From a virus, in the IMG/VR virus record IMGVR_UViG_3300025120_000272, positions 1-32,716 of that record: a stretch of DNA of 32,716 nucleotides, one strand, 5' to 3'. The position numbers and the translations under genes are program-made. Below the pieces are notes generated by a model, which saw nothing but the letters and a program-made list of their open reading frames with translations, was not told the DNA's origin and made no database searches. Positions 14,215 to 21,852 of this stretch are shown piece by piece (within the stretch, counting starts at the first letter, position 1; each line of letters starts with the position of its first letter).

Positions 14215-14859
14215 TTAAGCATTTGGATCTGTTGTTGTTGGATCTAAATTCCATGTACAAGTAAATACCTGACCGTCTTCCAAAACTGGCCAATTAGCTT
14301 TATTAACTGCGTCGTCATTCCACTCTGCCATTGTCGATCCGTCAATTTGACCGTTTGCTCTGGTGTCGTTAGATTCGCCATACACTGTAAAATCAGTTGC
14401 TATTGTATTTTCAGCTAATATTTTTGCATGCTGTTCATCAGTGGCATTCGTAACGGTTCCAGCTTTAAGTGCATTATAAAGATCGCTACCTAAAGCACTT
14501 TCACCTAAAGTGTCTGCTATATGTGTTTGTGCCTCTGCTGTTACAGCAGTGTCATCAGGCACATTTGTGTCAAACCAATCCTTAGATATAGTCAGATTAG
14601 GAATACCATTATACTCTGTTTGTCCTAGACAAAGTTCACCGCCCGTTGCTGTTAGTGAATATGCCATTCCACCTGTTGTTGCTTCATCCAGTGTGAATGT
14701 AAATAAATGATTTGATGTTGTTGGTTGTCCGTTTCTCACTGTAGAGGAGTCATTGACTGCTCCGTTGAATACTTCTACGCCACCCACGGATAAAACCGCA
14801 GTTACATCCCCTGATGCCGCATATGCTTGTCCGTATACCTTAAATGTTCTGTTAGCCAT
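14215..14859 (-). CDS. Putative virion/adhesin beta-rich protein
   Basis: 214 aa, no Met-rich or membrane segment. The N-terminal domain (about 1-95; KVYGQAYAASGDVTAVLSVG, VEVFNGAV, HLFTFTLDEATTGGMAYSLT) looks like a beta-sandwich of the carbohydrate-binding-module kind. A helical middle (HIADTLGESALGSDLYNAL) and a second strand-rich part (DFTVYGESNDT...VFTCTWNLDP) follow. Good GGAG ribosome-binding site about 8 nt before ATG 14859 and a GATAAATA late octamer 25 nt upstream. Its place beside glycosyltransferases suggests a tail or surface protein that binds, or carries, glycans. This role is inference. Confidence 0.55.
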   Translation of the reverse strand: MANRTFKVYGQAYAASGDVTAVLSVGGVEVFNGAVNDSSTVRNGQPTTSNHLFTFTLDEATTGGMAYSLTATGGELCLGQTEYNGIPNLTISKDWFDTNVPDDTAVTAEAQTHIADTLGESALGSDLYNALKAGTVTNATDEQHAKILAENTIATDFTVYGESNDTRANGQIDGSTMAEWNDDAVNKANWPVLEDGQVFTCTWNLDPTTTDPNA

Positions 14860-14883
14860 GTACTATATCTCCAATTGTTACTG

Positions 14884-15606
14884 TTATTTATCCACTCGCC
14901 AATGGCTTAGGACTTGTTCATCATCAATTTCATGTGGATTTGGTATACCATGAAATACGATTATACTTAAATTTTTAAAAATATGGCTTCGATCCTCACC
15001 TCTTCTTGGGTAGTTACGATAGGCAAAATCCATCCCGCCATCCATCACTTCCCATCTGTAGCTTTTTACTTGATTTTGATCTAACCAACGTTTTTTACTT
15101 TCTGGTACTTCATTATCAACATAATCCTGATCACCATTATATTGTGTCATAATAGCATGATGATTACGTTTAAATGTTTTCCATAAACCTGAATATTCAT
15201 CAGTATTAAAAATCATTACGCTACTATTTATACTCCATTTGTTTTTCTTCCAAAGATAGCGAAAATCTCTGACAGCCCAGAACTGTTCCTTACCTAATCT
15301 CAGCATCCAGTCTAAATTACCAGTTAATACGATGTCTAGATCAAAATAAAACAGTCTACCTTGAAAGGCTTTGTTTCTAAATAATTGTACCTTGTACCAC
15401 CAACTTTTCTTTGGTCCTTTAACTCCTAGATCTTTAAGAGCGTGCTTGTGCCATCTTTTAGGAACTTCTCTGGCTTTCTCAGTCCATATATGAAAACGTA
15501 CAGGACAGCTAAAATTTCTACGTAGTCCAGCTTCTAACTTTTTAGCATATTCTAAAGTATAATACTCCCCGTGCAATACGCACCCGCAGTCTATACCATC
15601 TTTCAT
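14884..15606 (-). CDS. GT-A-fold glycosyltransferase
   Basis: 240 aa from ATG 15606; the longer frame begins with TTG 15654 and would overlap the previous gene by 31 nt without a visible ribosome-binding site. The first strand CGCVLHGEYYTLEYAKKLEAG is typical of a nucleotide-binding GT-A Rossmann start. LFYFDLDIVLTGNLDWM has the metal-binding DxD (D89-x-D91). SSVMIFNTDEY and DQDYVDN follow the order seen in GT8-like or bacterial-capsule transferases. Part of the sugar island; the acceptor is unknown. Confidence 0.75.
   Translation of the reverse strand: MKDGIDCGCVLHGEYYTLEYAKKLEAGLRRNFSCPVRFHIWTEKAREVPKRWHKHALKDLGVKGPKKSWWYKVQLFRNKAFQGRLFYFDLDIVLTGNLDWMLRLGKEQFWAVRDFRYLWKKNKWSINSSVMIFNTDEYSGLWKTFKRNHHAIMTQYNGDQDYVDNEVPESKKRWLDQNQVKSYRWEVMDGGMDFAYRNYPRRGEDRSHIFKNLSIIVFHGIPNPHEIDDEQVLSHWRVDK
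14885..14892 (-). promoter_or_regulatory. Late-type promoter octamer GATAAATA
   Basis: Minus strand, inside the end of the glycosyltransferase gene. T4 spacing gives +1 at 14879 and a 20-nt leader with GGAG before ATG 14859: the same distance as at 2081-2088. Confidence 0.65.
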
Positions 15607-15623
15607 GTAGTCGTCTATCTGTT

Positions 15624-16442
15624 TCACAATGTGGGTTCCAATCTTGATATCCAACGACCGTCAGCTATCTCTTCTACCAGATACTCGGTATGTGCTATTT
15701 CTGTTAGCCATTGATCCGTAGCTTTATTTTTTAGTCGACGTATTCGATTAATGTTATTACTTATTGGATGTGCTAGACTGTATTCACTAGTTATTACTGG
15801 TGTTCCCATAATGGCGGCCTGTATGCCCGGACCACTTGAATAGTTAACCACACAATAATATTTGCTATCAAAATCAAAGTCATCATATGTTCCTTCCAGC
15901 TTGCGAGGTCGCTGACTAGGTATGTCTAAGGGTGATCTAGGATGACTTCGAACCACTATATCTCTATCTGTTTGATCTTGTATTGTTTTAATCTGCTGTA
16001 TGATCCAATCTTCCTGACTGTTTAAGTTAGCTAGTTGATGGCTTTTATGATGCTGTGCCGCTATTAATATTTTTCCGTTGTTTCCGGTCTGTTCTTTAAG
16101 TTGAATACCCAACAGTTTAGGACGATCCCAATCTAAGTTTTCAGTATGCCCATAATATCCTTGATTTGTAATGTTGTTAACTGAAATTTTCCAGGAGATA
16201 TTTCGTTTAAGAGCACCCACTTCAATTATTATTACAGGCTTACCTTGACTTCGGAAGTGTTCATATATTTGTTTGTTAGGAGCCATACGTCCTGCCCATA
16301 AACATGACCATATGACAGCACAGTCTGCAGACATATCGCCTTCAGATACTTTAAATTTTTTACTTGCACTTTCCAAAAAAGCACTCATAACTGGCTTTGA
16401 GTTTAGTGAAGTGTACGCAGAAAAATGTGTCAGTGTTTTCAT
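15624..16442 (-). CDS. KpsC/KpsS-like polysaccharide glycosyltransferase, paralogue 1
   Basis: 272 aa from ATG 16442; the longer frame to 16598 overlaps the divergent gene and is rejected. Shares with three neighbours a C-terminal nucleotide-sugar domain: VNYSSGPGIQAAIMGTPVIT, then an S-x-N segment and a WL...E tail. Midway it has DRDIVVRSHPRSP (basic HPR), also found as IRPHPKR in paralogue 2. This arrangement is seen in capsule polysaccharide (Kps-type) transferases. N-terminal VIWSCLWAGRM and VIIIEVGAL are Rossmann-like. Likely transfers a sugar to a phage or host glycan; exact sugar unknown. Confidence 0.6.
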   Translation of the reverse strand: MKTLTHFSAYTSLNSKPVMSAFLESASKKFKVSEGDMSADCAVIWSCLWAGRMAPNKQIYEHFRSQGKPVIIIEVGALKRNISWKISVNNITNQGYYGHTENLDWDRPKLLGIQLKEQTGNNGKILIAAQHHKSHQLANLNSQEDWIIQQIKTIQDQTDRDIVVRSHPRSPLDIPSQRPRKLEGTYDDFDFDSKYYCVVNYSSGPGIQAAIMGTPVITSEYSLAHPISNNINRIRRLKNKATDQWLTEIAHTEYLVEEIADGRWISRLEPTL

Positions 16443-16444
16443 TG

Positions 16445-16452
16445 AATAAATA
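16445..16452 (+). promoter_or_regulatory. Possible late octamer AATAAATA
   Basis: Plus-strand (G)AATAAATA in the 60-bp AT-rich divergent gap. T4 spacing puts +1 at about 16458, a 45-nt leader with AAGG ahead of the TTG start at 16503. The A+T bias makes chance matches likely. Confidence 0.35.
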
Positions 16453-16502
16453 TATGCTAATATAATAATATGTATCCAAATATATAAACAAGGTATAAAA
16501 AA

Positions 16503-17327
16503 TTGAAATATACTCTGATTACCACATTTCACAAAGAAGGTATGAAACAATATGGTCAAAGAATGATTGATACTTTTGAAAAGTATTGGCCTAATCAAAT
16601 TGATCTTGTTGTGTATACCGAAAACTGTTCTCCTAAAACTACTAAACCAAATGTTAAGATAGTTGATTTACTTGCCGAAAGTAAAGAATGTAGAGAGTTT
16701 GTTGAACGACACAAAAATAATCTTCGAGCACACGGTAAAGATGTTAAAACACAGGATCCACGTAAACAATTTAAATGGGACGCTGTTCGATTTTGTTATA
16801 AAGTATTTTCCACACAGCTAGCAGTAAAAACTATTAAAACAGAAACTGATTGGATAGTATGGTGCGATGCTGACACACTTACTCACACACCTGTTCCTGT
16901 AGAATTTATGAGATCAGTATCTCCTGTCGATGCTATGATTACATATCTAGGTAGAGGCGAAAAATATCATCCAGAATGTGGTTGGGTAGGGTATAATTTA
17001 AGACATCCTAACACCAGATTGTTTATTAACGAATTTGTTTCGCAATATACAGAAGATAAACTTTTTGATTTAAAAGAATATCACGACAGTTACGTTTGGA
17101 GTACTATTTGGAAACAATATAGACAGAATCCAGACAATATTTTTTATAATTTAAATCCTAGTCCTGACAATAAAGGCTTTGCAGGACATCCTTTTGTTAA
17201 CAGTGCCCTTGGTCAGTATCTAGATCATGTCAAAGGTAAACGTAAAGATTTAGGACACAGTAATAAAAGAGATCAAGGCGTGCATACTGATCATCCTTAT
17301 TGGTCAAATTTAAGGGAGAAACCTTAA
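16503..17327 (+). CDS. GT-A-type glycosyltransferase
   Basis: 274 aa with a TTG start at 16503 preceded by AAGG at about 10 nt; no ATG fits better (M14 would remove the first beta strand KYTLITTFH). DTDWIVWCDADT-like segment: WIVWCDADT at 117-125 carries the DxD (D122-x-D124) that binds the metal-nucleotide sugar. HPECGWVGYNLRHPNT and a C-terminal His-rich tail (GVHTDHPYW) follow. First gene of the plus-strand sugar island, overlapping the FkbM gene by 1 nt (TAATG), so co-translated. Acceptor unknown. Confidence 0.75.
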   Translation: MKYTLITTFHKEGMKQYGQRMIDTFEKYWPNQIDLVVYTENCSPKTTKPNVKIVDLLAESKECREFVERHKNNLRAHGKDVKTQDPRKQFKWDAVRFCYKVFSTQLAVKTIKTETDWIVWCDADTLTHTPVPVEFMRSVSPVDAMITYLGRGEKYHPECGWVGYNLRHPNTRLFINEFVSQYTEDKLFDLKEYHDSYVWSTIWKQYRQNPDNIFYNLNPSPDNKGFAGHPFVNSALGQYLDHVKGKRKDLGHSNKRDQGVHTDHPYWSNLREKP

Positions 17328-17974
17328 TGTATCAGGAACACGGTTGGTGGTTCCCAGACTACGATACTCATTTTGCCAGAATGTTAACTAAAAATATTAA
17401 AAGAGGCGGAGGTGCAGTTTATCAAGAACCCGTTAGAAGTAAGAGCTTTGAGTTTGTGCAACACAAAGGTCTAGCGTTGGATATAGGAGCCAATGTAGGC
17501 TTATGGAGTCGAGACATGGCTGAACAATTTGATAAGGTAATAGCATTTGAACCTGTCAATGACTTTCGTGAGTGCTATAAAAAGAATGTTGCCATGACCA
17601 AGGTTGATATGCGTTCTCATGCGTTAGGTAATGAAACAACAAAAATTAACATGATCATTACTCCTGAGAATACAGGACACAGTCATGTAGATGTTAACTC
17701 AATGGGCGACGGCACAATAGATATGTTTAGACTGGATGATTTAGATTTACCTAAATTTGACTATTGCAAAATAGATTGCGAAGGATATGAAGAAAATATT
17801 CTGTTAGGTGGTATAGAAACATTTAAAAAATATAAACCCATAATGGTCATTGAACAAAAAGGACATGATGATGTAGGGTTTGATTACGATTATGAAGCGT
17901 TAGGACATTTAACCAGATGGGGTGCTCAAGAACTGTGTCGTGTTCGTAATGACATCGTTATGGGATGGGTATAG
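17327..17974 (+). CDS. FkbM-family SAM-dependent methyltransferase
   Basis: 215 aa from ATG 17327, with AAGGGAG 9 nt upstream (the 27-nt longer frame is rejected). LDIGANVGLWS (51-61) is the SAM-binding motif I, VIAFEPVNDF (71-80) the acidic motif II, and DYCKIDCEGYEENIL the FkbM signature (IDCEG). FkbM enzymes O-methylate sugars, lipid heads or small molecules. With a glycosyltransferase directly upstream, methylation of the transferred sugar is likely, for example capping or masking of a glycan. Overlaps the next small gene by 10 nt. Confidence 0.88.
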   Translation: MYQEHGWWFPDYDTHFARMLTKNIKRGGGAVYQEPVRSKSFEFVQHKGLALDIGANVGLWSRDMAEQFDKVIAFEPVNDFRECYKKNVAMTKVDMRSHALGNETTKINMIITPENTGHSHVDVNSMGDGTIDMFRLDDLDLPKFDYCKIDCEGYEENILLGGIETFKKYKPIMVIEQKGHDDVGFDYDYEALGHLTRWGAQELCRVRNDIVMGWV

Positions 17975-18207
17975 AACTCTGGGGATATGTATTAGGCACT
18001 TGCATTAGCCTAAGCAACGAATGTACGCCTAATTCAATTATTTTAGATTTTGAAACTGAATACACCTGTCACATACATGCCTTGTTAACCACATATTTAC
18101 ATCAAGTTGATCTAATGAAAGGTTTACAAAATTCCGAAATATACATCAGTTATTCGGGTTGTCATACACATGAAAAACTAATGGAGATAGCTGGATCTTA
18201 CAAGTAA
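17965..18207 (+). CDS. Small 80-aa protein, unknown
   Basis: Begins at ATG 17965 inside the last codons of the FkbM gene; the preceding GGG is the only candidate ribosome-binding site. His- and Cys-containing (TCHIHALLTTYLHQ, GCHTHEK), mixed helix/strand, with no known domain. Ends convergently with a 10-nt overlap on the minus-strand gene. It may be real, since it fills the gap without conflicting with another frame, but support is modest. Confidence 0.45.
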   Translation: MGIELWGYVLGTCISLSNECTPNSIILDFETEYTCHIHALLTTYLHQVDLMKGLQNSEIYISYSGCHTHEKLMEIAGSYK

Positions 18208-19106
18208 GATTTAAAGTGTTTCCAGATCAGTCCTTGTTTGGATTCTTCATCACTCCAATGGCACGAAGCTAAATCATACAACCATTGACTACGCTCAGGA
18301 TAATCAGGTGTTAGTATTTTTTTTAAGTTATGATTGGATACTTCCCAAGTTACTGCATCCTCATCTGATACAAATGCCGGTACTCCTTGCAGTATACTAG
18401 CGACCGCACTTGAACTATTATAAAATACACTAGCGTGAGCTCCTGCTAGATCTTGATCTAATGTGCTTTCTTTCACGCTTTCAAATACATTAGGTTGAGA
18501 AGCATACCCTTGTAAATTATATTTACGTTTTGGATGAGGCCTGATTAGTATTGGCATAGCTGTATATTTTCTAATGTTGGTAACTGTGTTAGCCAACCAT
18601 TCGTCCAAATTAGTACCTTTCATATTCCAGCCACCATCACGCTGTAAGCATATTAATATATGACTGCCCTGTCCAGGTGTCTTCCATGGTTTCATTCCTT
18701 GAAGGCGTAGATCATATCTAATTTGATTCCATTTGGTACTAATACTGCCTTTATTAGCATACTCATTTTCGTTATAATAAACACCATCTAGACTATATCG
18801 CACATACATGCTTTCAGGGTCAGCAAACTTAAAACAGGATCCGTCTATGGGCATGCAATGCTGTTTATTGTCACGTGCCCAATCTATCACTGCTTTACGT
18901 AAATGAATATGGGGTCCTGAGAATGTTTGTCCATACCATCCAATGAATACACCTAGTCGTGCAGGAATTACTTTACATTCAGTTTGAACAAATACATTCG
19001 CACCAGCACGCTGACATCCTTCAGCAAATGCCTTTAATATTTGTGCTTTACGATCATGGTCTGCTATTCTAGGTAAACTTGAGAGATAGACTACTACATC
19101 ATACAT
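18198..19106 (-). CDS. KpsC/KpsS-like polysaccharide glycosyltransferase, paralogue 2
   Basis: 302 aa. N-terminal Rossmann strand MYDVVVYLSSLPRIADHDRKAQILKAF is split here into DVVVYLSS and the helix KAQILKAFAEG. Middle: HILICLQRDGGWNMKG, then MPILIRPHPKRK (basic HPK). C-terminal donor-site block: SVFYNSSSAVASILQGVPAF, followed by W-x-x-SN and WLYDLASCHWSDEE. The same order occurs in the genes at 15624, 19099 and 20246. Last minus-strand gene of the cluster 21827-18198; 8-nt overlap with the next paralogue. Predicted cytoplasmic sugar transferase. Confidence 0.65.
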   Translation of the reverse strand: MYDVVVYLSSLPRIADHDRKAQILKAFAEGCQRAGANVFVQTECKVIPARLGVFIGWYGQTFSGPHIHLRKAVIDWARDNKQHCMPIDGSCFKFADPESMYVRYSLDGVYYNENEYANKGSISTKWNQIRYDLRLQGMKPWKTPGQGSHILICLQRDGGWNMKGTNLDEWLANTVTNIRKYTAMPILIRPHPKRKYNLQGYASQPNVFESVKESTLDQDLAGAHASVFYNSSSAVASILQGVPAFVSDEDAVTWEVSNHNLKKILTPDYPERSQWLYDLASCHWSDEESKQGLIWKHFKSYL

Positions 19107-20253
19107 GCCATGTCTCCATAATTTCTTTAGCTGTTCCGTCTAACAATTCTTCATTGGTAAACTGACTATAACTTAGATAACAAAGCCACTGACTGACATC
19201 GTCTCTATATAAGTTATCAATTTTATCTAGACTATTTCTACTAACAGGATTTGTTACGTGCTTACCTAATGTAATTATAGGAACTCCGGCCCATACTGCT
19301 TCGGTCAGTGCATTTGAATTATATCCAACCACGCAATACACAGATTCATCATCTAGTAGATCATCGTATAAGCTAGTACGTGTTTTTCTAGAACCAGTTT
19401 TTGTTCTTACTATTATTTTTTTATCAGTAAGTTTTGTTAATTTTTTAGTTTGTGCCTTTATCCAAGAGTCTTGATTTAATCCGCCAATTGCACATATATG
19501 CTCACTTGGGGGTATTATTATTATGGTATCCCCTCCTGTTCTCCAATGTCGAGGAAATTTAAATCCGTTTAGTAGACCTCGATTATCGAATATCATCTGT
19601 AACAGTCTGTTCATTGGAAAAATATGTTTAGGTATTTCAGCATGTATGTCAGAACGACATAGTCTATGATATATTTTAACACCAGAAGTTCGAGTAAAGT
19701 TAGTATATCCACTATCTACAAACCAAAAAGGAAACTTGTTATCAATTTTATTTTTTAAAAGAACTTCATTGTCCAGCATATTTCTAATTAAACAATCTTT
19801 TTCTATGTTGGTGTATGTTTCTTTTGTTCTATATGATGGTTTATTGTATATTGCATTAGATAATTGTTTCATATACCCGTCGAACGGACTATCTAAATAT
19901 CTAGATAATAGTAAACGCTTACCTTTAAGATGATTACCGTGACCATATATACTACATATTTTTTCTAAATTTTTTAAAACAAAATGCACTAACTTTCTTT
20001 TATCAAATTTCCATTTTGTTCTTTTTTCTTTTATTATCTTGTCTCGCCATCTATCACAATCTGATTTAACTGCTTTCTCTATTCTTTCTTTATGTTTTGA
20101 TGTATTATATACTGGTTTTGTACCATTATAGTGACTGGCATATATCTTGTTACAAAAATGCCAATGGGGTCCTCTTCTATAACCGGATATAATGAGTAGG
20201 TCTGCAATAAAAACAGCTAATTCATCATCATTGATGATTGTGTAGTTAGCCAT
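19099..20253 (-). CDS. KpsC/KpsS-like polysaccharide glycosyltransferase, paralogue 3 (longer)
   Basis: 384 aa, longer than its sisters by a basic helical insert at about 60-160 (KHKERIEKAVKSDCDRWRDK, KEKRTKWKFDKRKLVHFVLK). Donor domain: VVGYNSNALTEAVWAGVPII, then S-R-N, and WLCYLSYSQFTNEEL, almost identical in pattern to paralogue 4 (LRHLSYSQFTRKEM). In place of HPR it has KKIIVRTKTGSRKTRT, so the usual basic-His motif is altered, perhaps changing substrate. The DNA is more A+T-rich than its neighbours. Overlaps both flanking genes by 8 nt. Confidence 0.65.
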   Translation of the reverse strand: MANYTIINDDELAVFIADLLIISGYRRGPHWHFCNKIYASHYNGTKPVYNTSKHKERIEKAVKSDCDRWRDKIIKEKRTKWKFDKRKLVHFVLKNLEKICSIYGHGNHLKGKRLLLSRYLDSPFDGYMKQLSNAIYNKPSYRTKETYTNIEKDCLIRNMLDNEVLLKNKIDNKFPFWFVDSGYTNFTRTSGVKIYHRLCRSDIHAEIPKHIFPMNRLLQMIFDNRGLLNGFKFPRHWRTGGDTIIIIPPSEHICAIGGLNQDSWIKAQTKKLTKLTDKKIIVRTKTGSRKTRTSLYDDLLDDESVYCVVGYNSNALTEAVWAGVPIITLGKHVTNPVSRNSLDKIDNLYRDDVSQWLCYLSYSQFTNEELLDGTAKEIMETWHV

Positions 20254-21124
20254 TCAATATGTCCCAGGCGTCTCCACTTGCCATTTCTTTTCTTGTAAAC
20301 TGACTGTAACTTAAATGTCTTAGCAGTGCGTCAACTTCGTCGGTATTTGGTATGTATGGATTTTCTATCTTTGCTAGATCATTATAACAAAGATGTTGTG
20401 CGGCATTAGGACCTAATGTAAATGCTGGCTTACCATTTATCAATGCTTCTAATGCAGATACTGAATTATATGTAACCAAACAATGACAGTCTGCTAGATC
20501 TTGTTCCATTGTATTCTCAACCAATCTTTCATCTCTGGCACGTTTTAATCTAATCCTAATAGGTCGATCGGTATGTTTCTTTATTTCAGCAACTGTTTGA
20601 TCAATCCACTCTTCCTGATTAATATCCCATAATGTAAAACTTTTTTGGCTAGGTGGTGCAACTAGTATATTACGACCTGGTTTAAAAGATTTAGGTTTTA
20701 AGAAATCTTTAGGATTAGTTATATTAACTCTGCGATTACCTTTACTTCGCGTCCATTCTAAAAACCCTATGACATCTTCCAATCGATCTCTTGGCCTTTC
20801 GATTATTGGTCTGATATCGTGAACGTGATTTTGTATTACACGATGAAATTGTTTATTATTTAATACATTGCCTATGTAACCGTTGTCAATGTAGAAGAAG
20901 TTAATATTGTTTGCCCAGCAGTGTTTGACTCCTCTAGCCATAGCCGCACCATATATTATTATTGTGTTATCATGATAATTTTGAGCTTCGTCCCAACTGG
21001 TTGGATAACCTTGACAACCTTTAGTAAAGTTATACATAGCTGTTGTTTCTAACTTGTGATTATTTTTAGGCTCTTTATCGTGTCCAACTCTGTTAACACA
21101 AAGTATATCAGTGGTCTGTATCAT
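20246..21124 (-). CDS. KpsC/KpsS-like polysaccharide glycosyltransferase, paralogue 4
   Basis: 292 aa. TIIIYGAAMARGVKHCW and FFYIDNGYIGN (N-terminal Rossmann elements), NILVAPPSQKSFTLWDINQ, then PIRIRLKRARDER in the HPR position, and LVTYNSVSALEALINGKPAF plus LSYSQFTRKEM in the donor domain. The shared C-terminal 'LSYSQFT..E' tail with paralogue 3 marks a recent duplication. Overlaps the GT8-like gene upstream by 17 nt. Likely part of one glycan-building pathway. Confidence 0.65.
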   Translation of the reverse strand: MIQTTDILCVNRVGHDKEPKNNHKLETTAMYNFTKGCQGYPTSWDEAQNYHDNTIIIYGAAMARGVKHCWANNINFFYIDNGYIGNVLNNKQFHRVIQNHVHDIRPIIERPRDRLEDVIGFLEWTRSKGNRRVNITNPKDFLKPKSFKPGRNILVAPPSQKSFTLWDINQEEWIDQTVAEIKKHTDRPIRIRLKRARDERLVENTMEQDLADCHCLVTYNSVSALEALINGKPAFTLGPNAAQHLCYNDLAKIENPYIPNTDEVDALLRHLSYSQFTRKEMASGDAWDILNG

Positions 21125-21827
21125 CTAATAGATCAATCCTTTGTTGACAATAATCAGTGAATAATCTTTCTTGATGCCAATCATTGGCCATTCCGGTATT
21201 AGCAAATTCATGAAAACAAGGTGTTCCTAAGGTATAGTGAACCAGTTTAGCATCTGGATTATCTTTATATTCTTCTGCTAACCAATTCCATTCTTTAGGT
21301 AATTCTTCCACACGTTCATCTTTTGTCCATTCAAATCTATGTAACTCTGAACCCTTTGCTTTTTGTATAAATTCAGGTGTTAACTTTCTACAAGGTGCAT
21401 TGCCGCAATTGAAAAGCATTACGCTGGACCAGTTCTTTCTAGGATAGTCTTCGTTTTTGGATCCTAAATATTTAATAGGCATTTTGGTCTTATAGTCATG
21501 TTTTACAACAGCGACATCCCAAGAGCCAAAGTTTTTCGTTTCATTCCATAATTTTGCTATGTCATCTTTGACTATCATATCACCATCAATGAATATAGCT
21601 CGTCCTACAAATCCTGCCATGTAAGGAACTAGAAATCTTGAATATATGAAATGATTGGATCCATCGGTGTGTGTTTCCTCATATCCTGATAGCAGATTAA
21701 GTGCTAGAGGATGTATGCTTACTGGTTGTGTAGCATGTCTTATAATTGAATTAACGCAGGTATGAAACGCTATTGCTTCTCTTGGATCATACCCAATGAA
21801 TATTGGTATAGTTTCTGTTTTGTCCAT
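21108..21827 (-). CDS. GT8-like glycosyltransferase
   Basis: 239 aa. PIFIGYDPREAIAFHTCVNS starts the GT-A fold; AIFIDGDMIVKDDIAKLW (78-95) holds the DxD (D81-x-D83) typical of family 8 retaining galactosyl/glucosyl transferases. NWSSVMLFNCGN and LPKEWNWLAEE follow as in GT8. A CATAAATA octamer exactly 5 nt before ATG 21827 suggests late, leaderless expression. It heads the four-gene run 21827-18198, where each gene overlaps the next, so all would be late genes. Confidence 0.82.
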   Translation of the reverse strand: MDKTETIPIFIGYDPREAIAFHTCVNSIIRHATQPVSIHPLALNLLSGYEETHTDGSNHFIYSRFLVPYMAGFVGRAIFIDGDMIVKDDIAKLWNETKNFGSWDVAVVKHDYKTKMPIKYLGSKNEDYPRKNWSSVMLFNCGNAPCRKLTPEFIQKAKGSELHRFEWTKDERVEELPKEWNWLAEEYKDNPDAKLVHYTLGTPCFHEFANTGMANDWHQERLFTDYCQQRIDLLDDTDH

Positions 21828-21832
21828 ATCAC

Positions 21833-21840
21833 TATTTATG
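21833..21840 (-). promoter_or_regulatory. Late-type promoter octamer CATAAATA
   Basis: CATAAATA-GTGAT-ATG on the minus strand: T4 spacing puts +1 on the A of the start codon at 21827, a leaderless arrangement. It separates the sugar gene run from the upstream recombination operon. Confidence 0.65.
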
Positions 21841-21852
21841 TGGGTAGTTTAT

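Noticed and set aside
15225-15232. Perfect TATAAATA on the minus strand inside the glycosyltransferase gene 14884-15606
   Set aside because: It is internal to a coding region, over 350 nt from the next start, and the downstream gene has its own octamer at 14885. In A+T-rich DNA such a match is expected by chance.
16443-16598. N-terminal extension of the Kps-like gene 15624-16442
   Set aside because: It would overlap the divergent glycosyltransferase start and is hydrophobic, low-complexity and lacks a ribosome-binding site.
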